A DNA stretch of 8,072 bases from Candidatus Poribacteria bacterium (GCA_002699335.1 PACG01000231.1:57911-65982); one strand, 5' to 3'. Positions 1 to 6,616 are shown, numbered from the stretch's first letter. Translations and numbers: made by a program. Notes: generated by a model not told the origin, from the letters alone.

Positions 1-1196
1 AACCTGTTGTCGTTGAAGGGCTTCCTCGATTTCATGGTGGTGCAGTCGGTTTTCTTAGCTACGACATGGTCCGGTTTTTTGAAGATTTACCCGATAGCAC
101 AACTGATGATCTGGATCTGCCAGACTGCTTCTTTATGGTTACGGACTCTCTCTTAATTTTTGACCATGCCAAGCACCAGATTATGATAGTGGCAAACGCT
201 CAGGTGGATGGTGATCCAGATCTAGCCTATCGGACGGCAATTACACAGATAGATGCTATTATTGCCAAATTAGCGCAACCGTTGCAGATGGTTCCTACTG
301 GCAAAAATGAAGCCGTTGACGAAAACAGTGAAAACAACGTAGTATCGAACTTTCTCAAGTCGGATTATGAACAGGTGATCCAGAAGGCGAAAGCCTACAT
401 TTCTGCTGGTGATATCATTCAAGTCGTACCTTCGCAGCGATTTAGCCAGCCGATTTCGGTAGACGCATTTTCGATTTATCGCGTATTACGAACCATCAAT
501 CCGTCGCCATATATGTACTTTCTACAACTAGGAGGAGAGTTGCAAATCGCCGGGGCATCTCCCGAAATGATGGTTAGGGTGGAAGATGGTGTGGTTGAAA
601 CGTGTCCAATTGCCGGTACTAAACCCCGTGGGAGGACACCAGATGAAGATGCGGCCTTAGCCGATGCGTTAATTTCCGATCCCAAAGAACGTGCCGAGCA
701 TGTGATGTTAGTAGATCTGGGACGAAACGACTTGGGACGGGTGTGTGAATACCATAGTGTCGTGGTCAGCGAAATGATGTTGGTGGAACGCTATTCGCAC
801 GTGATGCACATTGTTTCTCGGGTAACAGGAAAGTTGCGCCCTGACCAAACAGCTTTTGATACTATCCGTGCCTGCTTCCCTGCTGGAACACTGTCTGGAG
901 CACCTAAAATCCGAGCGATGGAAATTATCGACGAGATTGAACCGACACGACGAGGCCCTTACGGTGGTGCGGTTGGCTACTTCAGTTTTAGTGGTAATGC
1001 TGACACGGCAATTACTATTCGTACAATTGTAGTTAAGGATGGAATAGCGTATGTACAGGCGGGTGGCGGTATCGTTGCTGATTCAGTGCCAGAGACTGAG
1101 TTTCAAGAAACAGTTAATAAAGCCAGTGCCGTTTTGTGCGCAATTGAGATTGCCAACCAATCTTTGTCAGGCCACCAAGTTAAAAAACGGAGATAG
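1..1196 (+). CDS. trpE: Anthranilate synthase component I (TrpE), 5'-truncated by the window edge
   Basis: This is the chorismate-using subunit of anthranilate synthase, the first committed step of tryptophan synthesis. It uses ammonia delivered by TrpG. The frame is open from base 3, before the first ATG at 66: the upstream codons read PRFHGGAVGFLSYD, a TrpE-family segment. The ATG at 66 is therefore internal, and roughly the first 100 residues, including the tryptophan feedback region, lie outside the window. Visible chorismate-binding motifs are GRNDLGRV (720-743), GTLSGAPK (885-908), a GPYGGAVGY stretch (from about 954) and QAGGGIVADS (1056-1085). All are intact, with no frameshift. The gene ends 3 nt before trpG, and the trpG ribosome binding site lies within its last codons, so the two are co-transcribed. 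PabB or another chorismate-utilising enzyme is a possible but weaker alternative. Confidence 0.95.
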   Translation, partial: PVVVEGLPRFHGGAVGFLSYDMVRFFEDLPDSTTDDLDLPDCFFMVTDSLLIFDHAKHQIMIVANAQVDGDPDLAYRTAITQIDAIIAKLAQPLQMVPTGKNEAVDENSENNVVSNFLKSDYEQVIQKAKAYISAGDIIQVVPSQRFSQPISVDAFSIYRVLRTINPSPYMYFLQLGGELQIAGASPEMMVRVEDGVVETCPIAGTKPRGRTPDEDAALADALISDPKERAEHVMLVDLGRNDLGRVCEYHSVVVSEMMLVERYSHVMHIVSRVTGKLRPDQTAFDTIRACFPAGTLSGAPKIRAMEIIDEIEPTRRGPYGGAVGYFSFSGNADTAITIRTIVVKDGIAYVQAGGGIVADSVPETEFQETVNKASAVLCAIEIANQSLSGHQVKKRR

Positions 1197-1199
1197 ACA

Positions 1200-1763
1200 A
1201 TGATTTTGGTGATTGATAACTACGATTCTTTCACCTATAATTTGGTGCAGTATTTTGGCGAATTGGGTGCGGACTTACAGGTTTATCGAAACGACAAGAT
1301 CACTATTTCAGGAGTCGAAGGTCTACAACCTGAAAAAATTGTCATCTCGCCGGGGCCCTGTACTCCCAACGAGGCAGGCATCTCTTGCCAGGTGATTGAG
1401 CATTTTGCGGATCGGTTGCCGTTGTTGGGAGTGTGTTTAGGTCATCAGTGTATTGGACAGGCTTTCGGTGGAGAAATTGTCCACGCCAAGTGGCTGATGC
1501 ATGGTAAAACTTCGATGATTCATCATAATGAGCAGGGAATTTTCAACGATCTGGATAATCCATTTCAAGCTACCCGATACCATTCGCTGATTCTGAAAAA
1601 CGAGTCTAAACCCAATTGTTTAGAATTGACAGCCTGGACCGATCAGGACGAGATTATGGGAGTTCAACATACCGACCTGCCGATTTTCGGGGTGCAGTTT
1701 CATCCAGAGTCGATCTTAACGCCCGAAGGTAAGAAACTGCTAGATAATTTTTTGCAGCTCTAA
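1200..1763 (+). CDS. trpG: Anthranilate synthase component II, class I glutamine amidotransferase (TrpG)
   Basis: This is the glutaminase subunit that releases ammonia from glutamine and passes it to TrpE. The 187-residue length is normal for stand-alone TrpG/PabA proteins. The N-terminal [14 protein letters not shown] signature is present, followed by the oxyanion-region motif [11 protein letters not shown] (50-60). The nucleophile elbow GVCLGHQ (77-83) carries Cys79, and the C-terminal GVQFHPES motif carries His168 and Glu170, so the catalytic triad is complete. A GGAG ribosome binding site (1189-1192) sits 7 nt before the ATG, inside the end of trpE. Family members of this type can also serve p-aminobenzoate synthase, so a dual TrpG/PabA role is possible. 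Adjacency to trpE favours the tryptophan role. The following gene begins 46 nt later and is unrelated to tryptophan synthesis. Confidence 0.95.
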   Translation: MILVIDNYDSFTYNLVQYFGELGADLQVYRNDKITISGVEGLQPEKIVISPGPCTPNEAGISCQVIEHFADRLPLLGVCLGHQCIGQAFGGEIVHAKWLMHGKTSMIHHNEQGIFNDLDNPFQATRYHSLILKNESKPNCLELTAWTDQDEIMGVQHTDLPIFGVQFHPESILTPEGKKLLDNFLQL

Positions 1764-1809
1764 TTTCCGAGAATATAAGAAACACTATATTGATACAGTT
1801 GTTCCATTA

Positions 1810-2187
1810 ATGCTAAGCGAAGGTTGGACGACTCTAATTTGGGTCCTAACTTTTTACGAGATGTGCTGGTTACTGAGCGGTTGCGCAGCAACTGCCAACG
1901 CTGTATCTACAAGCCAATCACAATCACAAGGGACAGACTTGGGTTCTGATTTAGATCGTGGATTGCGCCTGTTGAAGCAGAAACGCTATCACCAAGCAGC
2001 ACCATGGCTACAACAAGCGCTTGTTGTGGATCCGGATTCAGCTACTGCTCATGCGGCCTTGGGTTGGGCTTACTACAATCTTGGTCAATTCAAGTCCGCT
2101 CTCGCTGAAGCAGAAATCGTGATAGATCTAGAACCCAACCATCCAGATCTGCCGTTACTGATTCGATATTTACGCCAACATCGATAA
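1810..2187 (+). CDS. Small TPR-repeat protein, probable lipoprotein
   Basis: This is a 125-residue protein of unknown specific function. Residues 7-21 are hydrophobic and end in a lipobox-like Leu-Ser-Gly-Cys with Cys25 as the putative lipidated residue. The following Ala would not signal inner-membrane retention. The N-region is odd: it has Glu4 and no Lys or Arg, so export is likely but not certain. A Ser/Gln-rich linker (34-44) leads to two TPR-like units at about 46-77 and 78-111. The second has the typical Ala/Leu-Gly-Tyr and Pro pattern. TPRs bind proteins, so a scaffold role at the membrane is inferred. The ATG has no clear Shine-Dalgarno sequence, and no upstream in-frame start exists before trpG. 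Met18 is the only nearby alternative and would leave too short a signal peptide. It sits 46 nt after trpG and 51 nt before the cupin gene, so readthrough from trpEG is possible. Confidence 0.7.
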   Translation: MLSEGWTTLIWVLTFYEMCWLLSGCAATANAVSTSQSQSQGTDLGSDLDRGLRLLKQKRYHQAAPWLQQALVVDPDSATAHAALGWAYYNLGQFKSALAEAEIVIDLEPNHPDLPLLIRYLRQHR

Positions 2188-2238
2188 GGGAAAATACCAT
2201 TTCATTCATCGAAACGTTACGCAGAAGAGGAATAACAG

Positions 2239-2589
2239 ATGAAAATTGTCACTAAACCATGGGGAAAAGAGGAGTGGGTGGAGTTGAATGACCGTTACTG
2301 TTTCAAACGGCTACTGATCAATGCCGGCCACCGCACCAGTCTGCAATACCATAACCGGAAATTAGAGACCATTTACGTGGTCAAGGGTGAGGCCGAAGTA
2401 CTATTGGATGACGAATGGAAAACTTTTTCAATCGGCGATTTTTTTACTGTTAAGCCGTCAACGGTACATCGGGTGGTTGCCAAAACCGATTTGATTCTTC
2501 ACGAAGTTTCAACACCTGAAGTAGACGATGTTGTCCGGTTACAAGATGACCACCATCGGTCTGATGGACGAATTGAGGGCGAACATTAA
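2239..2589 (+). CDS. Single-domain cupin, mannose-6-phosphate isomerase type II family
   Basis: The protein is 116 residues and matches the C-terminal isomerase cupin of bifunctional ManC/AlgA-type enzymes. It begins with the KPWGKEEW motif (6-13) and has NDRYCFKRL (17-25) and the STPEVDDVVRLQDD tail (91-104). Probable metal ligands are Gln36 and His38 (in SLQYH), Glu43 and His77 (in TVHR), so the cupin metal site looks complete. There is no nucleotidyltransferase domain. It probably interconverts mannose-6-phosphate and fructose-6-phosphate or isomerises a related sugar phosphate, but stand-alone members of this family are not all characterised. The ATG is well supported by an AAGAGG ribosome binding site (2225-2230) at 8 nt spacing. 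No GDP-mannose or polysaccharide gene is adjacent, so the pathway is unknown. Confidence 0.85.
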   Translation: MKIVTKPWGKEEWVELNDRYCFKRLLINAGHRTSLQYHNRKLETIYVVKGEAEVLLDDEWKTFSIGDFFTVKPSTVHRVVAKTDLILHEVSTPEVDDVVRLQDDHHRSDGRIEGEH

Positions 2590-2619
2590 GCTGATTAACG
2601 GCTGTATTCCATGTTTTTT
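2589..2619 (+). terminator. Possible weak terminator after the cupin gene
   Basis: A five-pair stem AGCTG/CGGCT (2589-2593 with 2599-2603, one G-U pair, loop ATTAA) begins at the cupin stop codon. A run of six T lies at 2614-2619, about ten bases beyond the stem. This spacing is longer than in a standard intrinsic terminator, so the call is weak. A new promoter just downstream makes a transcription boundary here plausible. Confidence 0.2.
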
Positions 2620-2645
2620 GTGTTTGGTATATTTTAAGTTGAGTA

Positions 2646-2674
2646 TTGACGTTAACGCCAAAAGGCAGTATCAT
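2646..2674 (+). promoter_or_regulatory. Sigma-70-type promoter for the dehydrogenase gene
   Basis: TTGACG (2646-2651) and TATCAT (2669-2674) are separated by exactly 17 nt and match the -35 and -10 consensus at 5/6 and 5/6. Transcription would begin near 2681, giving a leader of about 34 nt. An AAAGAG ribosome binding site (2700-2705) lies 9 nt before the ATG at 2715. The pattern match and its position make this a good candidate. The rest of the 125-nt gap shows nothing else clear. Confidence 0.6.
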
Positions 2675-2714
2675 GGTCTTACCAAATAAAACATAGATTA
2701 AAGAGACTATTTAT

Positions 2715-3764
2715 ATGAACCCATCAGAGCAAGAGATCATTGTTCAGGCTGATCCCCTGAGAGAACTCGCTTATCAACTTTGCATTAAAGTTGACATTCC
2801 AGAAGAACATGCCCGACTAATAGCAGATCTACAGGTTGAAACCGATCTACGGGGGGTACATTCGCATGGCACACGTGCCTTACCCGGATACTTAAAAAGT
2901 GCCCTCCATGGGGATTTGGAAGCGGATCCACAGATACGGGTGGTTGAAGAAGGTCCTGGCTACGCTGTGATCGACGGTGGAAACGGGCTTGGTCATCCGC
3001 CATGTGCTATGGCAATGGAGATGGCAATCGAAAAGGCCCAAACTACCGGGATTGCGGCGACCGGTGTGCGGAACGCCGGCCATTTTGGAGCCGCTGCTTG
3101 TTATACTATGATGGCGGTTGATCAACAGATGATCGGTTTCTCGACCACCAATACAGGCGGGCCATCGGTTGCCGCGCCGGGTGGGGCTCAGGCTGTAGTG
3201 GCCAATAATGCACTCAGCTACGGATTTCCGGCTGGATCTAAACGACCAATACTGTTGGATATGGCCTGCGGAGTTTCGTCTTGGGGAAAGGTGAACACCT
3301 TGAGAATGTATGGCAAACCGATTCCACCTGATTGGCTTTTAACTAGTGAAGGTCTACCAACCACCAATTTGGACACTGTAGGGCGCATTTTAGCACCAGC
3401 GGCTGGTCCCAGAGGATACGGATTAGCCTTGACAATGGGCATTTTAGCTGGCCCGTTAGTTGGCGGCTTGTTGGCGTGCCATAAACAAAGAGATCCGTCC
3501 GAACACTTTTTTATCGCCATCAATATCGCCTGTTTTACCGACTACGATTCTTACGTAGCTGAGATGGAAAAGGGGGTCGAAACCATTCAGGCTTCTAAAA
3601 CCGCCCCCGATACGGAGCAGGTCTTTTTACCGGGTGAAATCGAGTGGAACAACCGCCAAAAATGGATTGGGGAAGGGATTCCACTTCATGTGGATCATCT
3701 CGGTAGTCTAGCCGAAATAGCCGACCAATTAGGGGTCGAGATCTGCTGGGAACCTAAGTTGTAA
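2715..3764 (+). CDS. Malate/L-lactate dehydrogenase-2 family (Ldh_2) NAD(P)-dependent oxidoreductase
   Basis: This is a cytosolic 349-residue oxidoreductase, the usual length for the family that includes malate, lactate, ureidoglycolate and sulfolactate dehydrogenases (unrelated in fold to classical LDH/MDH). Family marks in order are the helical N-terminus with DLRGVHSHGT (44-53, conserved His51), RNAGHFGAAACY (119-130, His123), an NNALSYGFPAG segment (164-174), PILLDMACG..SWGK (178-192), PIPPDW (202-207) and GPRGYGLAL (231-239). The last motif is more often HKGYGLAL, so the usual Lys is Arg233 here, a conservative change. The substrate cannot be read from the sequence, and no pathway neighbour helps. 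It has its own promoter and is convergent with the VOC gene, so it appears to be a single-gene transcript. Confidence 0.88.
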   Translation: MNPSEQEIIVQADPLRELAYQLCIKVDIPEEHARLIADLQVETDLRGVHSHGTRALPGYLKSALHGDLEADPQIRVVEEGPGYAVIDGGNGLGHPPCAMAMEMAIEKAQTTGIAATGVRNAGHFGAAACYTMMAVDQQMIGFSTTNTGGPSVAAPGGAQAVVANNALSYGFPAGSKRPILLDMACGVSSWGKVNTLRMYGKPIPPDWLLTSEGLPTTNLDTVGRILAPAAGPRGYGLALTMGILAGPLVGGLLACHKQRDPSEHFFIAINIACFTDYDSYVAEMEKGVETIQASKTAPDTEQVFLPGEIEWNNRQKWIGEGIPLHVDHLGSLAEIADQLGVEICWEPKL

Positions 3765-3780
3765 GAGGCTTAGAGAGCGA

Positions 3781-3808
3781 AGCGGAAATTCCAATTGGCA
3801 TTCCCGCT
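3781..3808. terminator. Imperfect hairpin between convergent genes, candidate bidirectional terminator
   Basis: Twelve-base arms (3781-3792 and 3797-3808) fold around an AATT loop with ten paired positions and two mismatches. The outer five pairs, AGCGG with CCGCT, are GC-rich. It lies 17 nt after the dehydrogenase stop codon and before the end of the opposing VOC gene, where a terminator is expected. No strong T-run follows on either strand, so efficiency as an intrinsic terminator is doubtful. Confidence 0.4.
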
Positions 3809-3818
3809 TAAACTTATT

Positions 3819-3833
3819 GAATCGCTACGATTC
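3819..3833. terminator. Short perfect hairpin at the 3' end of the VOC gene
   Basis: GAATCG and CGATTC (3819-3824, 3828-3833) form a perfect six-pair stem with a three-base loop. It starts 11 nt beyond the minus-strand VOC stop codon. Together with the neighbouring hairpin it could end transcription from either direction. The stem is short and no clear T-run follows. Confidence 0.3.
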
Positions 3834-3843
3834 GTTTAGAGAG

Positions 3844-4215
3844 TTACTCACCGACCAACTCGATTTGTACGTTGTCCGGACCTTTGAAGAAGGCCAGTGG
3901 CAAACCATTCGGTTTTAGGTCCTCTAATTCTGCCCCTTTGGTTTGTAGTTCCTCGACCGCTGCATCCAAATCAGCAACGGTAAATGCTAGTTGATAGACT
4001 CCCCAACGCGGGTTTCCAGTCGTCGGTTCAACTTCGGCATCCCCGAATTTGGGTGATAGAAAGATATTTTCTCCGCCGATCTTCATCCGAACAATTGGCA
4101 TACCACGAACCTCAATTCTTTCCGTCACAGTTCCGTTGAACACCTTCTCGTAGTAGGCGACAGCGGCCTCTAACTCCTGGCAGCGTAGATGAATATGGTG
4201 AAAATTATATTCCAT
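3844..4215 (-). CDS. VOC superfamily (glyoxalase/bleomycin-resistance/dioxygenase-like) protein
   Basis: This is a 123-residue protein with two beta-alpha-beta-beta-beta modules (about 3-55 and 72-121) of the vicinal oxygen chelate fold. The start is placed at 4215 rather than an in-frame ATG at 4248, because AAGGAGA (4227-4221) sits 5 nt before it and the protein then begins directly at the first beta strand (MEYNFHHIHL). The metal site is not standard: His7 and Glu119 fit the first and last ligand positions. The second-module ligand is Gln75 (YQLAF), and the first-module Glu is replaced within IFLSP (51-55). It may bind a different metal set, rely on another residue, or be non-enzymatic. 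The reaction is unknown, and glyoxalase I activity should not be assumed. It is transcribed alone from a divergent promoter and is convergent with the dehydrogenase gene. Confidence 0.85.
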   Translation of the reverse strand: MEYNFHHIHLRCQELEAAVAYYEKVFNGTVTERIEVRGMPIVRMKIGGENIFLSPKFGDAEVEPTTGNPRWGVYQLAFTVADLDAAVEELQTKGAELEDLKPNGLPLAFFKGPDNVQIELVGE

Positions 4216-4220
4216 TGGGT

Positions 4221-4227
4221 TCTCCTT
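4221..4227 (-). promoter_or_regulatory. Ribosome binding site that fixes the VOC gene start
   Basis: On the minus strand this reads AAGGAGA, close to the full Shine-Dalgarno consensus, 5 nt before the ATG at 4215-4213. The longer in-frame reading from 4248 would put this site inside the coding region and add 11 residues (many charged) that the family does not have. Confidence 0.75.
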
Positions 4228-4268
4228 ACTTTTAGATCTTATCGGCAATATAAATCTTGCCAGCTTTT

Positions 4269-4298
4269 ATTATAGCTTTGCTGACATCTCGAAGTCTA
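4269..4298 (-). promoter_or_regulatory. Sigma-70-type promoter for the VOC gene
   Basis: On the minus strand, a perfect -10 element TATAAT (4274-4269) is preceded by TAGACT (4298-4293, 4/6 match to TTGACA) with an 18-nt spacer. Transcription would start near 4262, giving a leader of about 47 nt that contains the strong ribosome binding site. Confidence 0.55.
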
Positions 4299-4315
4299 TC
4301 GCTTAAATGATTCTC

Positions 4316-4344
4316 TTGACCAATGGGGGAAATATATTTACAAT
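4316..4344 (+). promoter_or_regulatory. Sigma-70-type promoter for the pseudo-NtrC/moxR operon
   Basis: TTGACC (4316-4321) and TACAAT (4339-4344) are separated by 17 nt, each 5/6 matches to consensus. The predicted start is near 4351, leaving a leader of about 64 nt. An AT-rich 10-bp palindrome, AAATATATTT (4330-4339), overlaps the spacer and the first base of the -10, where a regulator could bind, although such AT palindromes are common by chance. No sigma-54 (-24/-12, TGGCAC-N5-TTGC) element is seen in this gap. Confidence 0.6.
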
Positions 4345-4380
4345 ATGATTATGTTTGTCTGGAAAGGGTCAGATCCCGTA

Positions 4381-4393
4381 AGATTGGCAATCT
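4381..4393 (+). promoter_or_regulatory. Perfect inverted repeat in the operon leader
   Basis: AGATT-GGC-AATCT is a perfect 5-bp dyad with a 3-nt centre, about 30 bases downstream of the predicted transcription start and 21 nt before the first gene. It could be an operator for the helix-turn-helix protein encoded next, or a small RNA hairpin. Its short length means chance occurrence is quite possible. Confidence 0.25.
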
Positions 4394-4414
4394 CTATGCA
4401 GTGGATTTAACCCA

Positions 4415-5821
4415 ATGCAAAACCAACCTGTGGCCCTTATTGTCAATAACGATCAGCGCCAGATCGAGCAACTTCGGAGTGTTTTGTCCGACGAGTCGCT
4501 AGATGTACTGGTAAGCCACAACTTCTATTCAGCACTGGAACGGGTGGAACGCGTTCCGATTGACACTCTGATTACACCGCTAAAAACAGATCTACTAGAC
4601 GGCTTAAAAGTGTTGGAAATCGCGCGAATGGCGAATCCGGATGTAGACGCTGTTTTTATCACCGGCCATCTGAGTCGAGGGTATCTGGCTCAAGAATCAA
4701 GTCGTCAAGCCCTGTTGACACACGAACATAGCCATCTGCTAGTAACTCCGATTAACCCGACCTATCTTCGGAACCTGTTACGCAAAATACTGGAGACTCG
4801 TCGATTATTGATCGAAAATCGTCAACTCCGGTTGCGAATCGATGGCCACTTTGCCAAAGAAGACCTGATTGGAAACTCTGCTGCTATACAGAGCGTACGA
4901 CGACTGGTTGCGCAGATTGCGACATCTCGGGCTTCAGTGTTGATTCTAGGTGATCGTGGCACCGGTCGCCAATTGACCGCACGTGCTATACACCATCGAA
5001 GTTTGCGAAAAGGCCATTTTGTGGTCTTTAATTGCGATTTAGTTGATGATGCTTTCACTTCGACTGAGTTGTTTGCGACTGATCCGACGATGGACTTTAC
5101 TGACCTCACTCAAGTTGGTAGCAGGGAAAGCCGTTACAATTCAGCACATGGCGGCACATTATTTCTAAGGGAGATTGGCAAGTTGAGTCTGCTTAACCAG
5201 GTTAAGTTACTACAACATTTAGTCAACCAAGATTTGAATCAACAGGAGTCAGCCTCATACGGCAATCCGCCCAATCCTGATGTACGGCTGATATGCTCCA
5301 GCCATCAAGATCTAACCAATTCGGTGGTTGAAGGCGAACTTATCCCGGATCTATACGACCGATTGAACGTAATTCAGATTCAGATGTGTAGCTTGAGTGA
5401 ACGACAGGAAGATATTCCGCTTCTGGCCAATTCATTTCTGGAGGAGTTCTGTTTTGCCTATAAAAAACCCATTAAGCTGTTAACCCAACCCGCTGTAGAT
5501 GCCTTAAAGACATACCATTGGCCGGGCAATATCCGAGAATTGCGCAGTACAGTTGAGGGCATGGTAGCGGTTTCTAACGATCAAACTCTAGATCTGGACG
5601 CTATCCCACAGTCGATTTTGGAGCAAGTAAAGATTGAACCCACCGACAAGATAGGCGGAGAACCTATCAATGCTGTTGTTGGTATGACCATGGCCGCCAT
5701 CGAAAGCGAAGCTATTCGATCAACCCTCCGTGCGGTGGGAAAGAACCGGGTTGAAGCCGCTAAAATGCTCGGTATTTCGCGGCGAACAATTTTCCGCAAA
5801 ATTAGGGAGTACAACCTATGA
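4415..5821 (+). CDS. Degenerate NtrC-family regulator (receiver, AAA+, Fis-type HTH) with key active-site residues lost
   Basis: This 468-residue protein has the full order of a sigma-54 activator: receiver (about 1-125), AAA+ (about 148-385) and Fis-type helix-turn-helix (about 429-468, ending AAKMLGISRRTIFRKIREY). In the receiver, the acidic pair is Asn11-Asn12, the phosphoacceptor is Pro55 (LITPLK) and the conserved Lys is Thr111. In the AAA+ domain, Walker A is GDRGTGRQ (Lys to Arg185) and GAFTGA is replaced by MDFTDL (226-231). Walker B is TLFLREI (Asp to Arg252, Glu253 kept) and sensor I is His297. The first arginine finger is Ile310; the second, Arg316, and sensor II GNIREL (Arg374) remain. 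From these changes I infer no phosphorylation, little or no ATPase, and no sigma-54 activation; DNA binding is likely retained. TyrR and HupR are known NtrC-family relatives that work without sigma-54. The start has only a weak GTGGA site upstream. The stop overlaps the next gene. Confidence 0.88.
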   Translation: MQNQPVALIVNNDQRQIEQLRSVLSDESLDVLVSHNFYSALERVERVPIDTLITPLKTDLLDGLKVLEIARMANPDVDAVFITGHLSRGYLAQESSRQALLTHEHSHLLVTPINPTYLRNLLRKILETRRLLIENRQLRLRIDGHFAKEDLIGNSAAIQSVRRLVAQIATSRASVLILGDRGTGRQLTARAIHHRSLRKGHFVVFNCDLVDDAFTSTELFATDPTMDFTDLTQVGSRESRYNSAHGGTLFLREIGKLSLLNQVKLLQHLVNQDLNQQESASYGNPPNPDVRLICSSHQDLTNSVVEGELIPDLYDRLNVIQIQMCSLSERQEDIPLLANSFLEEFCFAYKKPIKLLTQPAVDALKTYHWPGNIRELRSTVEGMVAVSNDQTLDLDAIPQSILEQVKIEPTDKIGGEPINAVVGMTMAAIESEAIRSTLRAVGKNRVEAAKMLGISRRTIFRKIREYNL

Positions 5822-6594
5822 GAAGCGGATATATAGGCGAGCCAACTAAAAGTGGGATCATCCGCTTATCTGGAGTCGCTGTCAGCGGACTTACAGACCA
5901 AACGACTTTACCGGTTGCCGAATCGTCGACAGGTCTGACCGATATGATCGGGATTGTCAGTTGGCTGACGTTTATGACTGGACTGAGTCTTGGTATTTGG
6001 ATTTGGTTGAGGAAGAAACTACGAGGTTCACCTCCTCAACAAATAACGAAACAGTCCAAAACAAAGCAACCTTCGCAATTGACTCCGATGACAAACTCGA
6101 CTAACGTCGCTGAACAGATCTGGAGTGACTCATTAACGAGTAATCCAGCCACAAATAGCTTGCTTGCTGCGGATTTAGAGGGTCCTGAACCAACGATCAC
6201 CTCACAATCACAAGTGCTGGCTTTATCAACAACCGCTTCTATAGCCTTGCACGACCTGGATCAAGCACTTTCCTTTCGTAAATCCAAAGATTATACTGGT
6301 TACTATCACATCATCTCCAATGTTGTTAAAACCTATTTGGCCGAAAAATACGATCTGAAAATGGCGAATATGTCAGTTTCACAAATTTTGGACGATATCC
6401 CAGAGTCAATTCTGGATCATACCGGCGAGATTTTGAGAATGTGTGATATGATCGAGTTTTCCAAATACAAACCTAATCGGACTGAGTTAGAGATGATCTA
6501 TCAAAACAGCAAATCACTGATCGAAAAAATTGATAGTTCCCCTGAACTCGCGGAACTATATGATAATAGTTCCACTCCTACGGACAATCAATAA
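5818..6594 (+). CDS. Single-pass membrane protein with DUF4381/BatD-tail-like cytosolic domain
   Basis: The protein has 258 residues. A 42-residue N-terminal part is followed by one membrane span (about 43-64) and a basic RKKLR cluster (65-69), which predicts an outside N-terminus and a cytosolic C-terminus. A polar Ser/Thr/Gln-rich linker (about 70-140) leads to a helical domain (about 145-240). That domain contains YYHIISNVVKTYLAEKYDL (162-180) and CDMIEFSKYKPN (209-220), a pattern like the C-terminal helical domain found in BatD-type and DUF4381 proteins of MoxR operons. No enzymatic motif is seen. The start overlaps the preceding stop codon (ATGA), and GGGAG (5805-5809) lies 8 nt upstream, so translation is coupled to the regulator gene. 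Being next to moxR, it probably anchors or is a client of the MoxR complex. The domain assignment is by eye and would need a profile search. Confidence 0.7.
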   Translation: MRSGYIGEPTKSGIIRLSGVAVSGLTDQTTLPVAESSTGLTDMIGIVSWLTFMTGLSLGIWIWLRKKLRGSPPQQITKQSKTKQPSQLTPMTNSTNVAEQIWSDSLTSNPATNSLLAADLEGPEPTITSQSQVLALSTTASIALHDLDQALSFRKSKDYTGYYHIISNVVKTYLAEKYDLKMANMSVSQILDDIPESILDHTGEILRMCDMIEFSKYKPNRTELEMIYQNSKSLIEKIDSSPELAELYDNSSTPTDNQ

Positions 6595-6616
6595 ACAACA
6601 GTTACCAGTACCCTAG

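Noticed and set aside
66..68. ATG at 66 as the trpE start
   Set aside because: The frame is open upstream to the window edge and encodes conserved TrpE sequence (GGAVGFLSYD), so the gene begins before the window.
3218..3523. 101-codon minus-strand ORF inside the dehydrogenase gene
   Set aside because: It is antisense to a well-conserved enzyme, has no family-like motif and is explained as a shadow frame.
4216..4248. Longer VOC protein starting at 4248 on the minus strand
   Set aside because: A near-consensus Shine-Dalgarno lies inside this stretch just before the ATG at 4215, and the extra 11 residues are not family-like.
4396..4410. Four-codon upstream ORF (ATG CAG TGG ATT stop) in the operon leader
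   Set aside because: It has no ribosome binding site, and so short an ORF is expected by chance.
4955..4970. TGGCACCGGTCGCCAA resembling a sigma-54 -24 element
   Set aside because: It is inside the Walker A coding region and lacks the TTGC -12 element at the right spacing.
4822..5109. 95-codon minus-strand ORF inside the pseudo-NtrC gene
   Set aside because: It lies opposite the AAA+ coding region and shows no recognisable domain; a shadow frame.
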